Source: Sclerotiophoma versabilis (Eukaryota; Ascomycota; Dothideomycetes; Pleosporales; Didymellaceae). Taken from it: a stretch of DNA of 64,000 nucleotides. The notes beneath the pieces were generated by a model. It was not told the DNA's origin. It did not search any database and saw nothing but the letters and a program-made list of their open reading frames with translations. Made by a program: the position numbers and the translations under genes. Shown piece after piece: positions 59,405 through 64,000 of the stretch (positions are counted from its first letter, which is position 1; each line of letters begins with the position of its first letter). The stretch spans positions 372,001 to 436,000 of the forward strand of contig JAAROD010000011.1 in the NCBI GenBank assembly GCA_012274445.1, in the 5' to 3' direction.

Positions 59405-60193
59405 CTTGAAGGCTGTGTGGTGTTTTCTTTTTTAGTAAAGCTAGGTGTCTTCTCTCGATGAAAGAATGTGCGAGAGGTCGAAGTCAGGGGATTGCGCAGC
59501 CTAGGGATTGGTGGTTGCACGGGGATGAGGTGGAAGAAGTTTCTCGGCCCAGTACATAGAAATAAAAAGTTCGAAGCTTCACAGCCTTCTTCACCGCCCG
59601 CGGCGAAATGTGGGCCCACTAGTGTATCGATAGCAACGACGCAACTGCGACCTTTGCAAGTACGCAATCTCTGAAGTGAGCGAACGAAAAAGCTTGGACG
59701 TGCCGAGGTATTGGCAGCGAAAACTATGCTTCTCTGTAAGCCCGTAGGCCGATGAACAACTGCAGAGTATCTTTGGTTCCGCTGACTGTCTGATGTCTTC
59801 CGAAGGCCTCCAGGCGCGATTGCAGAAGCCCCGGGCCGGCAACCAGCTGCGTCCAACTTCTGCAACACCGCGCGCAACCCATTGAACACCAAGCGTGATG
59901 TGCAGACTCTTGACTGATGAGCGTTATGCTTGTACTACAGGGAACTGTTCGGTGTCTTCTCATTTCGAGTTCGTAGCAGTGCATTCGACGGCTCGCCGCG
60001 CTTGCCAGTTCGCGGTGCGGCAAACGTGATTCCGCGCCAGCGCGAACGCGTCTCAGCCTAACCAGCCCCACACCGGCCAGCAGCACCCCCAACACCGTCA
60101 CGCATCGCCATATCGCCATATCGCCATGCACGCAGCACCATGACTCTTGCCTGTGGGACGTATCAGCCTCCGCCTGACTAGCACGCCGCAACC
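59405..60193. other. Divergent promoter of FPR4 and REV1
   Basis: 789 bp between the FPR4 start (-) and the REV1 start (+). Open frames here show no features. A tandem 'atcgccat' direct repeat lies at about 60105-60126. Nothing else is seen. Confidence 0.4.
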
Positions 60194-63100
60194 ATGGGCT
60201 CACGCCTGGAGAAGAAGTCGGACTCGGTCCGCAAGCGCATCGCCGCCCACACCTTCGACGGCGAAGATGGCGACGAATACGGGGCTTCTGCCTTTGGCGG
60301 CTTCAACGACTACTTCCGGCGCAAGAAAATCAAGCTGCAGAACCTCGATGCCGACATTCGCGCCCAGGCTGGAGACAGGCCCAGGATATTCCGCGGTGTC
60401 GTCGCGCACGTCAACGGCTACACGCAGCCGTCGCTCAACGACCTACACACAATGATAGTCCAGCATGGCGGTGGCTTCATGCAGTACCTCGACGGCAAGA
60501 CGATGGTCACGCACATCATCGCCAGCAGCCTCACTCCGAAAAAATCCATCGAGTTCCGCCAGTATCGCATCGTGAAGCCGGCGTGGATGGTGGACAGCAT
60601 AGCGGCGGGCAAGCTGCTGCCATGGAATGGGTACCGCGTGGTGGACGAGGGCGAGACGCAGAAGGTCTTGGCTTTCCACAAGGGCTCCGTTGTGAGCACC
60701 GCGATCGATAAGCAGAGGGGCTACCGCGACCAGACCGAAAACAGCTGGTACACAAGCCAGTTGCGTGCGAGTCAGACTGCACCGCCTACCGCATCACAGG
60801 TACCGAGCAGTTCTCGCTTCTCACGTCAGAAGCTACCCACGCCGGACCATGATGAGATCGAGGATCTGCCGCATTCACGCCAGCCCGAAAAGCCGTCTAG
60901 TGGTCAAGTGCGCAAAACCAGAGAGAAGGGCAAAACTCTAGTGACACCGCCAAAGACAAGTCTAACAATTGCGCCTGAGCCGTCCCCAGATGAATTCGGA
61001 AACATCGATGATATCGCTGATGACCTACATGATAGCCTGTATGCCGATTCCACACCAGCCAAACTGCAGCCGCGAAAGAGGAGAAAGTCCACTCCGCCGC
61101 AGGATCGCATCCATGCTGCAGAAGTTGCTGCAAATCCTCAAAATACGGATTTGACAGCTGAGGAATACAATGCCATCCTCCTTCGCGATCCCAAAATCCG
61201 CAAGTCCACTGTCGTCGACCCCCACTTCCTTGAACAGTACTACCGCGAATCGCGATTACACCATTTATCGACATGGAAGGCCGATCTGAAGTCTCAACTG
61301 CAAGCCATGGCTAGCGAGAAGACTGCAACGCAGAAAGCAAGACAGATGCGCCTTCCTGGCGCCCGCCGCTACATTCTTCACGTCGATTTCGACAGCTTCT
61401 TCGCTGCAGTGAGCTTGAAGAAGAACCCCGAGTTTAGAAACAAACCGTCCGTCGTCGCACACGGCCAAGGTAGTGGGTCTGAGATTGCAAGTTGCAACTA
61501 CCCTGCCAGGAAGTACGGCGTCAAGAATGGTATGTGGATGAAGCGTGCCATGGAACTATGCCCTGATCTGAAGATCTTACCGTATGATTTTCCCGCCTAC
61601 GAAGAAGCCAGTCGAGTGTTTTACGACACGATACTCGCGACAGGTGGCCTTGTTCAGAGTGTGAGCATCGACGAGGCTTTGATAGATGTCTCTAATATGT
61701 GTATCGCGGTTGGTGGGAGCGACGGTCGACGGATGAACGAGGGCGCCGTGTACCGCGAGCAGGCTAAGGCCGATGAGATTGCGAAGTCTCTGCGAGAGCA
61801 GGTCAAGCTTCGAACTGACTGCGACGTGTCTGTCGGCATCGGTGGGAACATTCTTCTCGCCAAGGTGGCTTTGAGGAAAGCAAAGCCAGCAGGGCAGCAC
61901 CAGATCAAGTCTGAAGAGGTATTGGACTTCATTGGCCAGCTTCAGGTGCAGGATCTTCCGGGCGTCGCATGGTCAATTGGCGGAAAACTCGAGGATGTTG
62001 GAGTCAAGCTCGTCAAAGACCTACGCGAGCTTACAAAAGAGAGGCTCTCTCAAATCATTGGTCCAAAGACCGGTGAGAAACTATACGAGTACTCCCGCGG
62101 CATCGACAGACAGGAGGTCGGTGAGCAAGTGATCCGCAAGTCAGTCTCGGCAGAGGTCAATTGGGGTGTCCGCTTCGCAACGCAAGAGCAAGCTGAGGAG
62201 TTTATCACGAGTCTCTGCGGTGAGCTGCAGAAGCGCCTGCTAAAAGAGAAAGTCAAGGGCAAGCAGTTCACGATGAAGATTATGCGACGTGCTGCAGATG
62301 CACCTATTGAGCCACCAAAGCACCTCGGTCACGGGAAGTGCGACACGTTCAACAAGAGCCTAGCTCTTGGTGTTTCGACAAACTCGAAAGAGGTGTTGAC
62401 GAAAGAGGCCATAGGAATATTGCGAGGCTTCGGCTTCTCTCCCGGTGAGCTGCGAGGTATAGGTGTCCAAATGACGAAACTTGAGCCCATGAAGACTGCC
62501 ACGGATAGCGGTCTTGATGGATCTCAGCGGCGGCTTCAATTCAAGATCCCTACAAAGTCAATGAGTGCTCGCAAAGCGCCAGCCAGCATCATTGAGACGC
62601 CAGTCAGTGCTCGCAAGGTACATGTCGATGTTCCCCAGGAGCCGGTCAGTGTTCGCAAAGCGCCAGCTATTGTGCAGCAAGACTCTATCGAGGAGGAGTC
62701 AACAGACATCTTTGAGGAGCTCAGAGAGGCTGCTAACATTTACGACTCATTGCTACCCTTCGCGGACCCAGATCCACCATTCGCCAGCACACGCAAAGCA
62801 CCGACCCCAGCTTTCGTCGACGCAGATCCAATCCAAGATGATCCCGAAACTCCACGCAAACCAAAGACTCCTGCAACTGCTGACGACCATGTTGCCTTCG
62901 GTGCTGCTGACCTCAACCACTCGACTCCCTCCCGAAGACCGCTCAACGTGATGGGCACACAGTTCATCATGCCCACACAGTTTGATCCTAAAGTCCTCGC
63001 CGAGCTTCCATCAGACATACGCTCCAAGCTGCTGCGGCAAGCCCGCCAGTCCTCACCAACACCTGCAGCCCGTCGACCTGAGTTTCCTGCTCTCCGAGCT

Positions 63101-64000
63101 AACTCCCCCACTGTTAACGCGCCGGAGAGCCCATCAACTCCATCACGAAAAATTCCGTTCGCAGCAACCGCTCTTCCGGCACAATCTCAACTTGACCCAG
63201 AGATCCTCGCTGCATTGCCCAACGATGTGCGCGCAGAGATCATGGCGCAGTACAGTGCAGCGGGGTTGACGCAGTTCTCCCCCTCTCGCCGACCGCACGG
63301 CATAGACCAGACCATCCTTCCCCAGAGCCCGCGCAAAAACAGGATCATCGGCATTTCCATGAAAAAGCCTGGGCAGATCAAACGTGGCCGAGGTCGACCA
63401 CCGAAGAGTGCGATGTTGGCGCAGGCCGCGCAAATGAAAGCTGTCAGCAAGGACGGCAAGACTCTCACGCAAGCGAACTTCATAAGCTTGAAAAATCCCG
63501 CCAGAGAAAGTGTCGAGGAGGTTGATGCCGACGCGCAGAGAAGAGATGAAGGCGATCTCGATCCAGAGTTCCTCGCAGCGTTACCCGAGGATGTCAGAAA
63601 GGAAGTCATCGCCGAGCACAAGGCAGCTAAACTCCGCGCCTTCCGCCTCGCACTACAGCGTCCGAGGCCGGGAACGAGTAAAGCTCCTACGCATTTGTCG
63701 AGTGTTGGTGGGCATCATCAGCACCAGCAGCCGCAGGCAAAAAGGGTCGTCAAAGTCGCCAGACCCGAAAAGGCAACCTTCACAAAGCAGAGGATCAGCA
63801 AAGAGAAGGATCTGCGTGCTGCAATGCGCGACTGGGTCACTGAGTTTGCGGAAGAGGGCCCATACCCTGAAGACGTCGATGCGTTGTCGAAGTATCTTGG
63901 CAAGATCGTGACCGAGGAAGGGGACATGCGGAAGTCTGTTGGCGTGATCAAGTGGCTCGAGTACGTGGTTGGGGATCTGGAATGTGACGGGGAAGGGATG
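60194..64000 (+). CDS. REV1: DNA repair protein REV1 (Y-family polymerase), 3' end outside the window
   Basis: Open from the ATG at 60194 (ACCATGG) to the window end, 1269 codons without a stop or intron. Order: a BRCT domain at about 65-150 (IFRGVVAHVNGYTQPSL, WMVDSIAAGKLLPW); a linker; the Y-family catalytic core from about 390, with YILHVDFDSFFAAV and SIDEALIDV holding the metal-binding acidic residues; and a little-finger region to about 760. Three ubiquitin-binding UBM-like motifs follow (FDPKVLAELPSDIR, LDPEILAALPNDVR, LDPEFLAALPEDVR at about 929, 999 and 1121). The start of the C-terminal domain that binds Rev7 and other polymerases comes last. REV1 inserts dCMP opposite abasic sites and scaffolds translesion synthesis in the nucleus. 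The C-terminus is cut off by the window. Confidence 0.95.
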   Translation, partial: MGSRLEKKSDSVRKRIAAHTFDGEDGDEYGASAFGGFNDYFRRKKIKLQNLDADIRAQAGDRPRIFRGVVAHVNGYTQPSLNDLHTMIVQHGGGFMQYLDGKTMVTHIIASSLTPKKSIEFRQYRIVKPAWMVDSIAAGKLLPWNGYRVVDEGETQKVLAFHKGSVVSTAIDKQRGYRDQTENSWYTSQLRASQTAPPTASQVPSSSRFSRQKLPTPDHDEIEDLPHSRQPEKPSSGQVRKTREKGKTLVTPPKTSLTIAPEPSPDEFGNIDDIADDLHDSLYADSTPAKLQPRKRRKSTPPQDRIHAAEVAANPQNTDLTAEEYNAILLRDPKIRKSTVVDPHFLEQYYRESRLHHLSTWKADLKSQLQAMASEKTATQKARQMRLPGARRYILHVDFDSFFAAVSLKKNPEFRNKPSVVAHGQGSGSEIASCNYPARKYGVKNGMWMKRAMELCPDLKILPYDFPAYEEASRVFYDTILATGGLVQSVSIDEALIDVSNMCIAVGGSDGRRMNEGAVYREQAKADEIAKSLREQVKLRTDCDVSVGIGGNILLAKVALRKAKPAGQHQIKSEEVLDFIGQLQVQDLPGVAWSIGGKLEDVGVKLVKDLRELTKERLSQIIGPKTGEKLYEYSRGIDRQEVGEQVIRKSVSAEVNWGVRFATQEQAEEFITSLCGELQKRLLKEKVKGKQFTMKIMRRAADAPIEPPKHLGHGKCDTFNKSLALGVSTNSKEVLTKEAIGILRGFGFSPGELRGIGVQMTKLEPMKTATDSGLDGSQRRLQFKIPTKSMSARKAPASIIETPVSARKVHVDVPQEPVSVRKAPAIVQQDSIEEESTDIFEELREAANIYDSLLPFADPDPPFASTRKAPTPAFVDADPIQDDPETPRKPKTPATADDHVAFGAADLNHSTPSRRPLNVMGTQFIMPTQFDPKVLAELPSDIRSKLLRQARQSSPTPAARRPEFPALRANSPTVNAPESPSTPSRKIPFAATALPAQSQLDPEILAALPNDVRAEIMAQYSAAGLTQFSPSRRPHGIDQTILPQSPRKNRIIGISMKKPGQIKRGRGRPPKSAMLAQAAQMKAVSKDGKTLTQANFISLKNPARESVEEVDADAQRRDEGDLDPEFLAALPEDVRKEVIAEHKAAKLRAFRLALQRPRPGTSKAPTHLSSVGGHHQHQQPQAKRVVKVARPEKATFTKQRISKEKDLRAAMRDWVTEFAEEGPYPEDVDALSKYLGKIVTEEGDMRKSVGVIKWLEYVVGDLECDGEGM

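Noticed and set aside
1..64000. tRNA or rRNA genes
   Set aside because: I looked for B-box-like GGTTCGANTCC on both strands and found none with a matching A-box or foldable cloverleaf; a tRNAscan-SE run would be decisive.

Overview
The window is nuclear DNA of a filamentous ascomycete (Pezizomycotina). Genes are split by short 46-80 nt introns with GT...AG ends and CTAAC/CTGAC-like branch sites. They lie about 2-3 kb apart on both strands, and the families are typical of the group: CFEM, fungal Zn2Cys6 factors, LaeA-like methyltransferases, several P450s, GH76 Dfg5/Dcw1, caleosin and ODC antizyme. Several pseudogenes carry TGG-to-stop changes that fit repeat-induced point mutation (RIP) or ordinary decay. 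A Dothideomycete (Pleosporales-like) host is my best guess, from overall style only. No tRNA, rRNA, CRISPR array or complete transposon was recognised.

Layout. 1-7 kb: a small secreted CFEM protein and a lineage-type coiled-coil/zinc membrane protein, then about 3 kb with no gene I can support. 7-14.6 kb: a hexose transporter followed by three membrane enzymes of glycan metabolism (a GT8/GNT1-like transferase, an acyltransferase-3 and an OCH1-like GT32 transferase). 14.6-22.4 kb: an AT-rich element remnant, a P450, a GPI-anchored GH76 wall enzyme, and a divergent gene pair encoding the two halves of a Tm-1-like protein. 22.4-28.4 kb: a degraded MFS transporter, then a nine-exon LaeA-like methyltransferase divergent from a second, seven-exon P450. 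28.4-33 kb: weakly supported membrane and acidic protein genes, a gene relic and repeat debris. 33-42.2 kb: caleosin, a large Ser/Arg-rich disordered protein, and a second sugar transporter. 42.2-48.7 kb: a D-2-hydroxyacid dehydrogenase, an NmrA-like gene broken by one stop codon, a decayed Zn2Cys6 factor, and an alpha/beta hydrolase. 51.4-54 kb: an intact Zn2Cys6 transcription factor. 56-64 kb: core genes, namely ornithine decarboxylase antizyme with a +1 frameshift site, a nucleolar FKBP prolyl isomerase, and REV1 running off the right edge.

The most interesting points are: the antizyme recoding site, where a short ORF ends in GCC-UGA and the conserved body lies in the +1 frame; the split Tm-1 pair sharing a 160 bp promoter; the methyltransferase/P450 pair with a CGG-N11-CCG site between them; and the cluster of decaying genes at 44-47 kb. 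Exon structures below were derived by hand from splice consensus, reading-frame continuity and family resemblance. No database search was run.
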